A DNA stretch of 64,000 bases from Tenuifilum thalassicum (GTDB lineage: Bacteria > Bacteroidota > Bacteroidia > Bacteroidales > Tenuifilaceae): the NCBI RefSeq assembly GCF_013265555.1, contig NZ_CP041345.1, forward strand, positions 2,030,581 through 2,094,580, given 5' to 3'. Positions 45,174 through 53,285 of the stretch are shown here, piece by piece (position 1 is the stretch's first letter; each line of letters opens with the position of its first letter). Made by a program: the position numbers and the translations under genes. The notes below the pieces were generated by a model. It ran no database searches, was not told the origin of the DNA, and was given only the letters and a program-made list of their open reading frames with translations.

Positions 45174-45281
45174 GCCCTACAATAAATAGGACTCTGAGCG
45201 GCGTGCAGCGCCCAGCGAAGAGTCGGTGTTGAACTACACCCGCTGGGTTCGGAGCTATGTACTTAATGACGGTTTTTGTTT
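45174..45281 (+). other. Degenerate attC-like site of cassette 3
   Basis: R'' GCCCTACAAT (45174-45183) pairs with cassette 3's own first bases (GTTGTAGGGC) at nine of ten positions. The palindrome behind it is weak: CCCAGCG (45211-45217) with CGCTGGG (45241-45247), plus scattered pairs. The likely R' is GTTTTTGTT from 45272. The IS256 element begins 49 bases later. Confidence 0.55.
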
Positions 45282-45351
45282 TTTTTGAAGTTAATATTTT
45301 GAAGGGTTCTTTGACGTATTGGGGTCTATTCAAAAAACTGTGTCATTCTAT

Positions 45352-45405
45352 AATTTTTCTTTTTCAAGGCCCTCCACAAATTAAGGGTTTTGAAAAAGAA
45401 AAATT
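45352..45405. terminator. Long hairpin abutting the transposase stop
   Basis: A 22-base stem (45352-45373 with 45384-45405) with two G-T wobbles and a ten-base loop. The two A/T-rich arms give T runs in both directions. It ends exactly where the transposase stop begins, so it can stop transcription leaving the gene and shield it from read-through entering from the cassettes. Confidence 0.75.
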
Positions 45406-46617
45406 CTATTTTGTAAATCGCTCTTCAAATATAATTGATAATTGTGATTGTATTGTTCTCCACGCAAACATTGGCTTTTGCCAGTTGTCCGCTACAAACT
45501 GTTTCTGAACCAGGTAGAGTAGTTTCATTAGCGCCATATCGCTGCTAAACAGCCGTATTGTTTTGGTTACCTTTCTTAACCTGCCATGAAAATTTTCGAT
45601 GACGTTGGTTGTGTAAATCAGCTTCCTGATTTCAGGCGGGTACTTGTAAAAGTTGGTAAGCCTCTCCCAGTTCGTCTTCCAGCTTCTTGTAGCATATGGG
45701 TATTTTGATTCCCATTTGGCACAAAAATCCTCAAGCGCCTGTCTTGATGCCTCCCTGTTCGGCGCCTTGTAAATCTGCTTCATGTCTTTCATTACTGCCT
45801 TGCTATCTTTATATGGCACAAAACGCATGGTGTTACGAACCTGGTGAATTACACATAGCTGGACGTCCGTCTGCGGGAAGCTGGCCTCGGTGGCCTCTGC
45901 AAACCCCTTTAAGTTGTCGATGCTGGCAATAAGAATATCGTTCACGCCGCGCGCCTTCAAATCCGACAGAACCTCCAACCAGAAGCTCGCCCCTTCTGAC
46001 TGCCCAAGATACATGCCAAGGATATCCTTGAACCCTTCCCGGTTAACCCCGATAACGCAGTAAACAGCCTTTGTAACTATCCTGTTCTCTTCTTTTACTT
46101 TAAAATGGATGGCATCCATCCAAACAAGCGGATAAACCGGTTCCAGGGGACGGCGCTGCCACTCCTTCACATCCTCTACAACCCGATCGGTTACTGCAGT
46201 TATTGTCGACTCTGAGGTGTCCAGGCCATACATCTCATGCATGTGCTTGCGAATATCGCTGTAGCTTAGACCCAAGCCGTACATGGATATGATTTTTCGG
46301 TCAAGTTCCTCGTTTAAAACACGTTGTCTCTTCTTGACCAGTTGTGGCTCAAAGCTGCTGTTACGGTCTCGGGGGGTGTTGATCTCTATTGGGCCAATGC
46401 TGGTCCTTAGGCTCTTTGAAAGCTTGCCGTTTCTTCGATTGGGCTCCTCGCTTTCTTTCAGGTGGGCATCAAGTTCCCCCTCCAAACTGGACTCGATAAG
46501 CCGCTTTATCAAGGGTGTAAAAATACCGCCAGCTCCAGTTAACGGTGTACCTGCTTTTAGCTTTTCCATCGCCTCTTTTTCAAAGGCTGCATAGTCAAAT
46601 GGTTCTTCTCTTTTCAT
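45406..46617 (-). CDS. IS256-family transposase
   Basis: A 403-residue DDE transposase (mutator-type). I use the ATG giving MKREEPFDYAAFEKEA; the frame opens 12 codons upstream in the terminal repeat. Catalytic acids are in VWMDAIHFKV (first Asp), IASIDNLKGF (second Asp) and TTNVIENFHGRLRK (Glu). The CVIHQVRNTMRFV segment near residue 255 is an IS256 hallmark. It is intact, without frameshift, and read opposite to the cassettes. Its codon use is richer in G and C than that of the surrounding genes, which suggests recent arrival. Confidence 0.95.
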   Translation of the reverse strand: MKREEPFDYAAFEKEAMEKLKAGTPLTGAGGIFTPLIKRLIESSLEGELDAHLKESEEPNRRNGKLSKSLRTSIGPIEINTPRDRNSSFEPQLVKKRQRVLNEELDRKIISMYGLGLSYSDIRKHMHEMYGLDTSESTITAVTDRVVEDVKEWQRRPLEPVYPLVWMDAIHFKVKEENRIVTKAVYCVIGVNREGFKDILGMYLGQSEGASFWLEVLSDLKARGVNDILIASIDNLKGFAEATEASFPQTDVQLCVIHQVRNTMRFVPYKDSKAVMKDMKQIYKAPNREASRQALEDFCAKWESKYPYATRSWKTNWERLTNFYKYPPEIRKLIYTTNVIENFHGRLRKVTKTIRLFSSDMALMKLLYLVQKQFVADNWQKPMFAWRTIQSQLSIIFEERFTK

Positions 46618-46689
46618 GGTGTCAAATTTATAATTTAACTTTTTATTTGACACAGTTATTTAAATAGCGTCATTTGTTGAGACCCGTAT

Positions 46690-47720
46690 TTATCTTCCGT
46701 ATCCTTCCGAATATTTCCGTGTCATTCCGTATCATTCCTATAACTTCCTCTAACTTCTTCATATTCCTCATGCAGAACTACTTCGACAGGCTCAGCATGA
46801 CAAACTGGTTCTTAGGGCAATTAATCTAAATTGCGATGCAAAGTTTCATTTTCGCTCTTTGGAGTAGTTTTTTCGTGCATCGCAAATCACTTTGGGTCTT
46901 GTTAATTCTACCATTCCTTAGCCCCTACGGGGCAATGTTTTCAAACTTTACTAATTGGTTGATTCTGAGCACTCATTTCTAAACACCAAAAACTAAAAAC
47001 CAAACACGGTCTCAAATCTTCCGACACCTTCCGAATATTTCCGAATCATTCCGACTAATTCATTCCTATAACTTCCTTTAACTTCTTCTAACTTCCTCAA
47101 ATTCTTCAAGAAGAGATGACTCGACTACGCTCGGCATGACAATACTGGTTCTTTGGGCAATTAATCCAAATTGCGATGCAACGTTTCATATTAGCTCTTT
47201 GGCTTGGTTCTTCCGTGCATCGCAAATCACTTTGGGGCTTGTTAATTCTACCATTCCTTAGCCCCTACGGGGCAAAATTTTCAATCTTTATTAATTGGTA
47301 GATTCTTATCACACTTTTCTAAACACCAAAAACTAAAAACCAAACACGGTTCTTCCGAATATTTCCGATTCATTCCGATTCATTCCTTTAACTTCCTCTA
47401 ACTTCTTTTAACTCCCTCAAATTCCTCAACAAGAGATGCCTCGACTACGCTCGGCATGACAATAATTCAAGATTTCAGATTCAAGACTTGTCCGGCATTG
47501 ACGGATTCAAGAATTGTCACATGAACTTCCGATTCGTTCCGATTATTTCCGAATCATTCCGATTCATTCATTCCTCTAACTTCCTCTAACTTCTTTTAAC
47601 TTCTTCTCATTCTTTTACATAACAATGGCTCCCAATTCATACCACCAGCCCCCTCCCCCTTTAGCTTTTATTAAAAAAATATTACATTTGGCACAAATTT
47701 CAATTATCAAGCTATAAATT
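46690..47720. repeat. Gene-free composite repeat field (forward orientation)
   Basis: About 1030 bases with no supportable gene. Two direct copies of a longer module lie at about 46800-47010 and 47145-47350. Each has TTGCGATGCA, then TGCATCGCAA (inverted), then GCCCC-TAC-GGGGC (46921-46933 and 47261-47273). Around them are TTCCGAAT-like and TAACTTCCTC-like runs. Three cores of the CGGCATGACA/CAGCATGACA type lie at 46781, 47111 and 47431. The same modules occur inverted at 22.8-23.5 kb. Confidence 0.88.
47693..47700 (+). promoter_or_regulatory. Bacteroidota -7 box TACATTTG
   Basis: TAnnTTTG match 26 bases upstream of the SDR gene ATG, directly after the repeat field. Confidence 0.55.
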
Positions 47721-47726
47721 AAACCA

Positions 47727-48524
47727 ATGGTTTCCTTTAAAAATCGTCTTGTTTGGATAACTGGAGCCTCATCGGGGATAGGTCGCGAGCTGGCCTTACT
47801 ACTTGCCGAAGAAGGGGCACACCTTATACTATCGTCGAACGATCCCAAGGAGCTATCAAAAGTTGCCGATGAGTGTCGCGAGTTCACTTCATTCTGTCAG
47901 GAATATCCTTTTGATCTGTCAAAACCCGAAGAGGTTAATAGCACTGCCGAAACAGTTGTAAACACCTTTGGGAACATCTATCTTCTTATAAATAATGGTG
48001 GCATAAGCCAACGTTCGCTGGTTAAAGACACACCAGTAGAGATTGATAGAAGGATAATGGAAATCGACTATTTCTCATATGTCATACTTACCAAAGCGGT
48101 TCTACCTGGAATGATTGAAGCCGGCGAAGGTTTTATTGCTGCAACAAGCAGCATATCGGGCAAGTTTGGATTCCCACTTCGTTCGGCATATGCTGCAGCT
48201 AAACATGCCATTCAGGGGTTCTTTGAAACCCTCCGGGCCGAAGCAAAACCGCACAATATCTCGGTAACCATTGCCTACCCTGGACGTATCCAAACCAACA
48301 TCTCGCTTCATGCTATCGACTCAAAAGGCAATAAGCATGGAGTTATGGATCCAGGACAACAAAACGGCATGCCTGCCCGAGAATGTGCCAAAAGATATAT
48401 TCGAGCAATAAAAAAGCGCAAACCCGAGGTTTACATTGGAAAAAGCGAAATACTTATGGTGCATATCAAACGCCTGTTCCCAAGGCTCTTTTTCAGAATA
48501 GTAACTAAAATCAAACCCACATAA
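47727..48524 (+). CDS. Short-chain dehydrogenase/reductase
   Basis: A 265-residue Rossmann oxidoreductase. It has the NAD(P)-binding motif TGASSGIGRE (about 10-19), the NNGG segment near 89, the catalytic Ser in TSSISG (about 140) and the active-site YAAAK (about 155-159). Length and motifs fit classical SDRs. The substrate is unknown; a C-terminal hydrophobic end suggests membrane association, as in lipid-modifying SDRs. The VOC gene begins two bases after its stop, so the pair is co-transcribed. Confidence 0.92.
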   Translation: MVSFKNRLVWITGASSGIGRELALLLAEEGAHLILSSNDPKELSKVADECREFTSFCQEYPFDLSKPEEVNSTAETVVNTFGNIYLLINNGGISQRSLVKDTPVEIDRRIMEIDYFSYVILTKAVLPGMIEAGEGFIAATSSISGKFGFPLRSAYAAAKHAIQGFFETLRAEAKPHNISVTIAYPGRIQTNISLHAIDSKGNKHGVMDPGQQNGMPARECAKRYIRAIKKRKPEVYIGKSEILMVHIKRLFPRLFFRIVTKIKPT

Positions 48525-48526
48525 AT

Positions 48527-49603
48527 ATGTCAAGTATAATTTACGGTATTCAGCAAGTTGGAATTGGTGTTTCAAGTTTAACTGAAGCATGGAAGTGGTA
48601 TAAAGAATATCTTGGTTTTGATATCCGAATTTTTGAGGATAGCACCGTTGCAGAGCTAATGCTACCCTATACTGGCGGGCAGCCCCAACATCGCCATGCT
48701 GCGCTTGCTCTTAATATGCAAGGTGGTGGCGGTCTTGAAATTTGGCAATACAAAGGCAGAACCCCGCTAATGCCTAACTTCCAGCTACAGCTGGGCGACC
48801 TTGGTATATTTGCTGCCAAAATTAAATGCCCCGATGTTAAAAAGGCCTACGAATTCTTTTCAAGCAAGGGTGTACCCGTCAGCCCATTGGCAATGAGCCC
48901 CAAAAATGAAGAGCACTTCTTCATTCGAGACCCCTTTGGTAACTTCTTTGAAATTTACCAGCACAACTTCGTTTTCAAAAACGAGAAGAAACCAGTCTCT
49001 GGCATTGGTGGTGTAATAATAGGAGTGTCGGATATTGATGCAGCACTTAAAGTTTATCGTGATATCTTAGGATACGATACCATTATTTATGATAAAACTG
49101 GCAATTTTGACGACCTAAGCGAGATTCCTGGCGGCAACGAGCAGTTCCGAAGAATGCTACTGACACATTCTGAAGTTAGAAGTGGAAGTTTCAGCAACTT
49201 CTTTGGCCAATCGGAGATTGAGTTGGTTCAGGTAATTGGTCGAGAGCCCAATAAGATATTCAAAGATAGATTTTGGGGAGACCTTGGATTCATTCATTTG
49301 TGTTTCGATATTAAAAACATGAACGACCTGGAGAAAGAGTGTGTTGAGAAAGGCTTCCCATTTACAGTAAACTCAAATGTTAAGCATAACGAGAAAGGCA
49401 GCTTTGACATGGGCGAAGCAGCCGGCCATTTTTCATACATTGAAGATCCTGATGGTACCTTAATTGAGTTTGTGGAAACACATCGCGTACCGCTAATCAA
49501 ACCCCTAGGCATTCAACTCAACATGGATAAACGCGACCCACACAAACCCATTCCTAACTGGATAACAAAACTTCTTAGTTTAAAGAGAGTTAAACACATT
49601 TAA
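48527..49603 (+). CDS. Two-domain VOC (glyoxalase/dioxygenase-fold) protein
   Basis: A 358-residue protein built from two VOC modules, about 1-150 and 160-320. Each carries the beta-alpha-beta-beta-beta pattern: VGIGVSSLTEAWKWYKEYLGF in the first and IIGVSDIDAALKVYRDILGYD in the second. Both end with a D-P-x-G-x-x-x-E type strand (RDPFGNFFEI and EDPDGTLIEF), which supplies the metal-ligand Glu. It resembles extradiol dioxygenases or 4-hydroxyphenylpyruvate dioxygenase-like proteins. The substrate is not identifiable. It is coupled to the SDR gene two bases upstream and ends at a weak terminator. Confidence 0.85.
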   Translation: MSSIIYGIQQVGIGVSSLTEAWKWYKEYLGFDIRIFEDSTVAELMLPYTGGQPQHRHAALALNMQGGGGLEIWQYKGRTPLMPNFQLQLGDLGIFAAKIKCPDVKKAYEFFSSKGVPVSPLAMSPKNEEHFFIRDPFGNFFEIYQHNFVFKNEKKPVSGIGGVIIGVSDIDAALKVYRDILGYDTIIYDKTGNFDDLSEIPGGNEQFRRMLLTHSEVRSGSFSNFFGQSEIELVQVIGREPNKIFKDRFWGDLGFIHLCFDIKNMNDLEKECVEKGFPFTVNSNVKHNEKGSFDMGEAAGHFSYIEDPDGTLIEFVETHRVPLIKPLGIQLNMDKRDPHKPIPNWITKLLSLKRVKHI

Positions 49604-49609
49604 CATGAA

Positions 49610-49640
49610 AGGCTACCCAAATGGTAGCCTTAACTTTTCT
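49610..49640 (+). terminator. Terminator after the VOC gene
   Basis: Stem AGGCTACC / GGTAGCCT with a five-base loop; the T run behind it is interrupted (TAACTTTTCT). Confidence 0.65.
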
Positions 49641-49694
49641 GTTAAAATCACTACATCAATTCTTTCATCATATAAATTGGCTTAATACTTTTTC

Positions 49695-49702
49695 TAATTT
49701 TG
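49695..49702 (+). promoter_or_regulatory. Bacteroidota -7 box TAATTTTG
   Basis: TAnnTTTG match 17 bases upstream of the CotH-like gene ATG. Confidence 0.55.
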
Positions 49703-49719
49703 ATGTAAAGATTTTATAG

Positions 49720-51888
49720 ATGCGAATCTACTTGCTTGTTTTTATTTTTTTTGTTCAAAACGTATTTTCTCAAACCATTAACCACTGGGAAACTGCTATT
49801 TTCCCTAGCGATACCTGGCGATACAGGGCAAACACTTCGCAGCCTCCAAATGATTGGTATTTACCTAGTTTCGACCATAGTATATGGCCAAGCGGTTCTG
49901 GTGGTTTTGGTTACGGCGACGATGACGATGCTACAATCATTCAAAACTGCATATCGGTTAGTATTAGAAAAACTTTTAACGTAGTAAATGCTAGCGAAAT
50001 AGCAATGGCCGTTCTTAGCGTTGATTATGACGATGCCTTTATTGCATGGCTAAACGGAGTTGAAATAGCACGCTCCGAAGGTCTTAAAGACCTAAAAGCC
50101 GCATGGGATACACCTTCGATTGTCAATCATGAAGCATCAATGTACCTTGGCGGATTCCCAACGGATTATTTAATTAACAGCGATTCGCTAACCAATGCTT
50201 TAAAGGAAGGCGTCAACGTTCTGGCTATTGAAGCCCATAATACGAGTACTAGCTCGTCGGACCTTAGTATTATACCGTACCTATCGTTTGGAATTACCAC
50301 TGGCAATAAGTACTTCCGTCCAACACCCGACTGGTTTAATCCGCCTATAACTTCACTAAATAGCAACCTTCCAATTGTAATAATAGACACCCAAGGACAA
50401 GCAGTTCAATCCGATAATGAGATTGTTGCCAAGATGAAAGTCGTTGACAAACAAGTTCTACCAAACAGCATAACCGACAACGAATATACCTATAACGGCT
50501 ACATCCATTTTGAGTACCGCGGGCAATCGTCGTTATGGAACGACTGGCCTAAGAAAAGTTACAACGTGGAACTTATTGATGAGCTAGGCCAAAACATCGA
50601 CTCCGCTCTCATGGGAATGCCTCGTGGCAACGATTGGGCACTATATGGGCCATACAACGACAAATCGTTAATTCGAAATGCCTTAGCCTACGAAATTGGA
50701 CGCCGAATGGGAAGGTATGCACCAAGAACTGCTTTCTGCGAACTGATGGTTAACAACCAATACTTAGGACTTTACCTGCTAATCGAGAAAATTCGCCGTG
50801 ATAAAGATAGAGTTGATATTGCCAAACTTAAAGAAGATGAAATATCAGGTGACGACCTAACTGGTGGATACATTATTAAAATTGACAAGGGCGACTTTGA
50901 TGAGTTTGGCTGGCAATCGCCATATACTACAAATGGAAAACCTATAAGTTTTCTATGGCATTACCCTAAACCCGAGCAAATACAACCCGCACAAAAAAGC
51001 TATATCAAAAACTACGTCACCACATTTGAAAACACACTCAGCTCAAGCTACTGGAACGATTACTTTTTAGGCTACTATAGATACATCGATTTAGAATCGG
51101 CTGCCGATTACTTTTTGGTAAATGAGCTCACCAAAAACATCGACGCCTATCGTATTAGCACATTTTTGTATAAGGACAAGGACAGCAAAGGAGGGAAGCT
51201 ATCATTTGGGCCGATTTGGGACTACGACCTCTCATTTGGAAATGCCAACTACTACGATGGCGACTCTCCTGAAGGCTGGATTTACAAATCGATTAGCCCC
51301 GACGATTACTTCCAACCAACATTCTGGTGGGCAAAATTCACCACCGATGATAGGTTCAACAACCTTGTTCGTTGCCGCTGGGAAAAGCTAAAACAGGATG
51401 GCCTGTTCACTCCCAATGGAATTAATTCCATTATCGACAGCATGACCACTCTAATTTCCGATGCCCGCATTAGAAATTTCAATACGTTTAATTCCATTGG
51501 CATATGGGTTTGGCCAAACGCATTTGTTGGCAACACTTATGAAGAGGAGATAAACTACCTCAAAACCTTTGCCACCAATAGGATAAAATGGCTCGACACC
51601 TACCTACCCGGAGTTTGCATGGATGATAAAGACACAATACTAGTATCGGCTATTCCAAATCCATTTTCGGCATATTTTGATTTAAGAGTGATTCTACCTA
51701 AAAAAGGAGAAATTACCATTAAGCTAACATCTATCTCAGGCAATACAATACTGCAGATAAATAAACATGTTGAAGAGACATCATTTGCATATCGAATTCA
51801 AAGCCAAAACCTTCAAAAGGGGATTTATATACTCACAGTATACTTAAATGGGAAATATTTAGGCGCAGTTAAGCTTATAAAAACCTAA
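49720..51888 (+). CDS. CotH kinase-family protein with T9SS sorting domain
   Basis: A 722-residue exported protein. The signal peptide ends NVFSQ. A beta-rich carbohydrate-binding-like region (about 20-190) includes a GYGDDDDATI loop. The CotH kinase-like domain (about 240-560) has FEYRGQSSLW, RGNDWALYGPYNDKSLIRN, YLLIEKIRRDKDRVDI and the metal motif GPIWDYDLSFGNANY. A T9SS type A sorting domain forms the C-terminus (about 640-722). CotH folds are atypical Fam20C-like kinases, first known from spore coats. Here the protein should be secreted through type IX, so any kinase action would be outside the cell. It converges with recX. Confidence 0.9.
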   Translation: MRIYLLVFIFFVQNVFSQTINHWETAIFPSDTWRYRANTSQPPNDWYLPSFDHSIWPSGSGGFGYGDDDDATIIQNCISVSIRKTFNVVNASEIAMAVLSVDYDDAFIAWLNGVEIARSEGLKDLKAAWDTPSIVNHEASMYLGGFPTDYLINSDSLTNALKEGVNVLAIEAHNTSTSSSDLSIIPYLSFGITTGNKYFRPTPDWFNPPITSLNSNLPIVIIDTQGQAVQSDNEIVAKMKVVDKQVLPNSITDNEYTYNGYIHFEYRGQSSLWNDWPKKSYNVELIDELGQNIDSALMGMPRGNDWALYGPYNDKSLIRNALAYEIGRRMGRYAPRTAFCELMVNNQYLGLYLLIEKIRRDKDRVDIAKLKEDEISGDDLTGGYIIKIDKGDFDEFGWQSPYTTNGKPISFLWHYPKPEQIQPAQKSYIKNYVTTFENTLSSSYWNDYFLGYYRYIDLESAADYFLVNELTKNIDAYRISTFLYKDKDSKGGKLSFGPIWDYDLSFGNANYYDGDSPEGWIYKSISPDDYFQPTFWWAKFTTDDRFNNLVRCRWEKLKQDGLFTPNGINSIIDSMTTLISDARIRNFNTFNSIGIWVWPNAFVGNTYEEEINYLKTFATNRIKWLDTYLPGVCMDDKDTILVSAIPNPFSAYFDLRVILPKKGEITIKLTSISGNTILQINKHVEETSFAYRIQSQNLQKGIYILTVYLNGKYLGAVKLIKT

Positions 51889-51896
51889 GGCTTTGA

Positions 51897-52382
51897 TTAA
51901 TCCCAACTATTTATTAAGCGATTAACAGCTTCAAAAACATCGTCCAACGGGAACCCTCGAGAAACTCCAAAGCGAATAAGTTTATTCCGCAAATCATAGC
52001 TATTCTTTGCCTTTATCTGTACTTTTTTCTTTTTAAGCAAATCAAAAAGATTTTCGGATGTTTTTTCATCGCTAAGCTCACTTAGAGCAGCATCAATAAT
52101 CTCTTTTGATATTTTTTTTGCCGATAGCATGGTTCTAATCTTAATTGGCCCCCATTTATTGAACTTACTTTTTTCTCTTACATATAGCCTGGCAAATCTC
52201 TGATCATCGACAAAACCATCGTGCTTTAGGCTTGTAATTATTTTGTTGATATCATTTTGGGCAACCCCCCATTGAGTTAGCTTTTGAATAAGGTCGTATG
52301 TACATTTTTCGCGTTGTGCACATAAACGCTGAAGCCTTTCTAAGGCTTTTTCAGGTGTTATACTATTCTGAGAACTGCTCAT
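51897..52382 (-). CDS. recX: RecX regulatory protein
   Basis: A 161-residue all-helical regulator that binds RecA filaments and limits recombinase activity. It has the three tandem three-helix repeats of RecX: RLCAQREKCTYDLIQKL, then FARLYVREKSKFNKWGPIKIR, then LLKKKKVQIKAKNSYDLRNKLIRFG. The length is usual for Bacteroidota RecX. Its start directly abuts the prmC stop, so translation is coupled. recA is not in the window. Confidence 0.9.
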   Translation of the reverse strand: MSSSQNSITPEKALERLQRLCAQREKCTYDLIQKLTQWGVAQNDINKIITSLKHDGFVDDQRFARLYVREKSKFNKWGPIKIRTMLSAKKISKEIIDAALSELSDEKTSENLFDLLKKKKVQIKAKNSYDLRNKLIRFGVSRGFPLDDVFEAVNRLINSWD

Positions 52383-53243
52383 TTAATTCGATGATTTTGC
52401 TACAGCAAAACGTACTCTATCCCTAAAATCGTTTAAAATTCTAACATCATTAAAGCCATTACTTTTTAGAAGTTCACTCACCTCATTACCAAGCGCTTCG
52501 TTAATTTCAAGATACAGCTGACCATCGCGATTTAAGTGATTGAAAGCGAAATTTACAATAGCCTCATAAAAAATCAATGGTTTTTCATCGGGAACAAAAA
52601 GGGCTAAATGAGGCTCATGGTCAAGCACATTACTCTTCATAAGTGGTTTTTCTGACTCACGCACATACGGCGGATTGCTAACAATAATATCGAAATGCAA
52701 ATTATTAAGCGCAAGGGGATTAAAAATATCAGATTTAATAAAGCTAACATTCAAACCATTCAGCTCTGCATTTTCTCTGGCCAGCGTAAGGGCATCATCC
52801 GAAATATCAATACCTGTCACCCTAGAATCTGGAATGGTATTAGCCAGAGCCAGCGCAATGCATCCGCTGCCTGTTCCTATATCAAGAATGGTTGGAGTTT
52901 TAGTTCTATTTTCTTTCACAACTAACGAAACCAACTCCTCTGTCTCGGGTCGAGGAATCAGCACAGAAGGGTTTACTTTTATTTTCAAATCGAAAAAATG
53001 GGTGTAGCCAATAGCGTATTGAACCGGTTGCCCAGCAATAATATCAGTTAAGACCCTATCAAACTCTTTTAACTTTTCAGGTTTTACTTCATCGTTAGGA
53101 TTAAGAAATACGCTATGATAGGGTATATCTAGGATTGACTCAACAATCAGTTTTTTCAATGATTGAATTTCGTCAGCATTAAAAACACCTTCAAGTTTTT
53201 GTGAAATAATCTTTAGTATATCGCTCAGGGTTACAGGCTCCAT
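52383..53243 (-). CDS. prmC: Peptide chain release factor N5-glutamine methyltransferase
   Basis: A 286-residue SAM-dependent methyltransferase that methylates the Gln of the GGQ motif of RF1 and RF2. Motif I is ILDIGTGSGCIALALA (about 120-135). The catalytic NPPY (SNPPYVRE, about 190) is characteristic of PrmC/HemK, and an N-terminal helical substrate-binding domain precedes (1-95). It is divergent from ribD across a 42-base gap and abuts recX downstream. Confidence 0.95.
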   Translation of the reverse strand: MEPVTLSDILKIISQKLEGVFNADEIQSLKKLIVESILDIPYHSVFLNPNDEVKPEKLKEFDRVLTDIIAGQPVQYAIGYTHFFDLKIKVNPSVLIPRPETEELVSLVVKENRTKTPTILDIGTGSGCIALALANTIPDSRVTGIDISDDALTLARENAELNGLNVSFIKSDIFNPLALNNLHFDIIVSNPPYVRESEKPLMKSNVLDHEPHLALFVPDEKPLIFYEAIVNFAFNHLNRDGQLYLEINEALGNEVSELLKSNGFNDVRILNDFRDRVRFAVAKSSN

Positions 53244-53253
53244 AAATTTTCAC

Positions 53254-53261
53254 TAACTTTG
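53254..53261 (+). promoter_or_regulatory. Bacteroidota -7 box TAACTTTG
   Basis: TAnnTTTG match 24 bases upstream of the ribD ATG at 53286, which supports that start over a longer frame. Confidence 0.55.
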
Positions 53262-53285
53262 TATGAAAACAAAAGTAAGCAAAAT

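Larger units (their letters stand above)
40604..45272 (+). mobile_element. Integron-like gene cassette array (CALIN type), three cassettes
   Basis: Three units in the same orientation: 40605-41711 (mrr), 41712-42817 (PD-(D/E)XK nuclease) and 42818-about 45272 (methylase plus DUF262-HNH). Each begins with TT of a GTTRRRY-like core, and each ends with a 100-140 base imperfect palindrome. The opening box of that palindrome is the reverse complement of the same unit's own first bases: GTTACCACCA/TGGTGGTAAC, GTTAGCCATT/AATGGCTAAC, and GTTGTAGGGC/GCCCTACAAT (9 of 10). Such pairing inside one unit is what excision and re-insertion of circular cassettes produces. No full integrase gene lies in the window. 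Confidence 0.75.
45321..46685 (-). mobile_element. IS256-family insertion sequence
   Basis: About 1365 bases. The left end starts GGGGTCTATTC and the right end, read inwards, GGGTCTCAACA. Both ends then share AACTGTGTCA (at 45336 and, inverted, near 46651-46660), with 13 extra bases in the right arm. GTATT flanks both sides (45316-45320 and 46686-46690) and may be part of the target duplication, although this family usually makes eight or nine bases. It contains one complete transposase gene. It closes the cassette array on the right. Confidence 0.75.

Noticed and set aside
46690-47620. Regularly spaced repeats that could be taken for a CRISPR array
   Set aside because: Units differ in length and sequence, spacers are not unique and uniform, and no cas gene is present. 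They are dispersed intergenic repeats.
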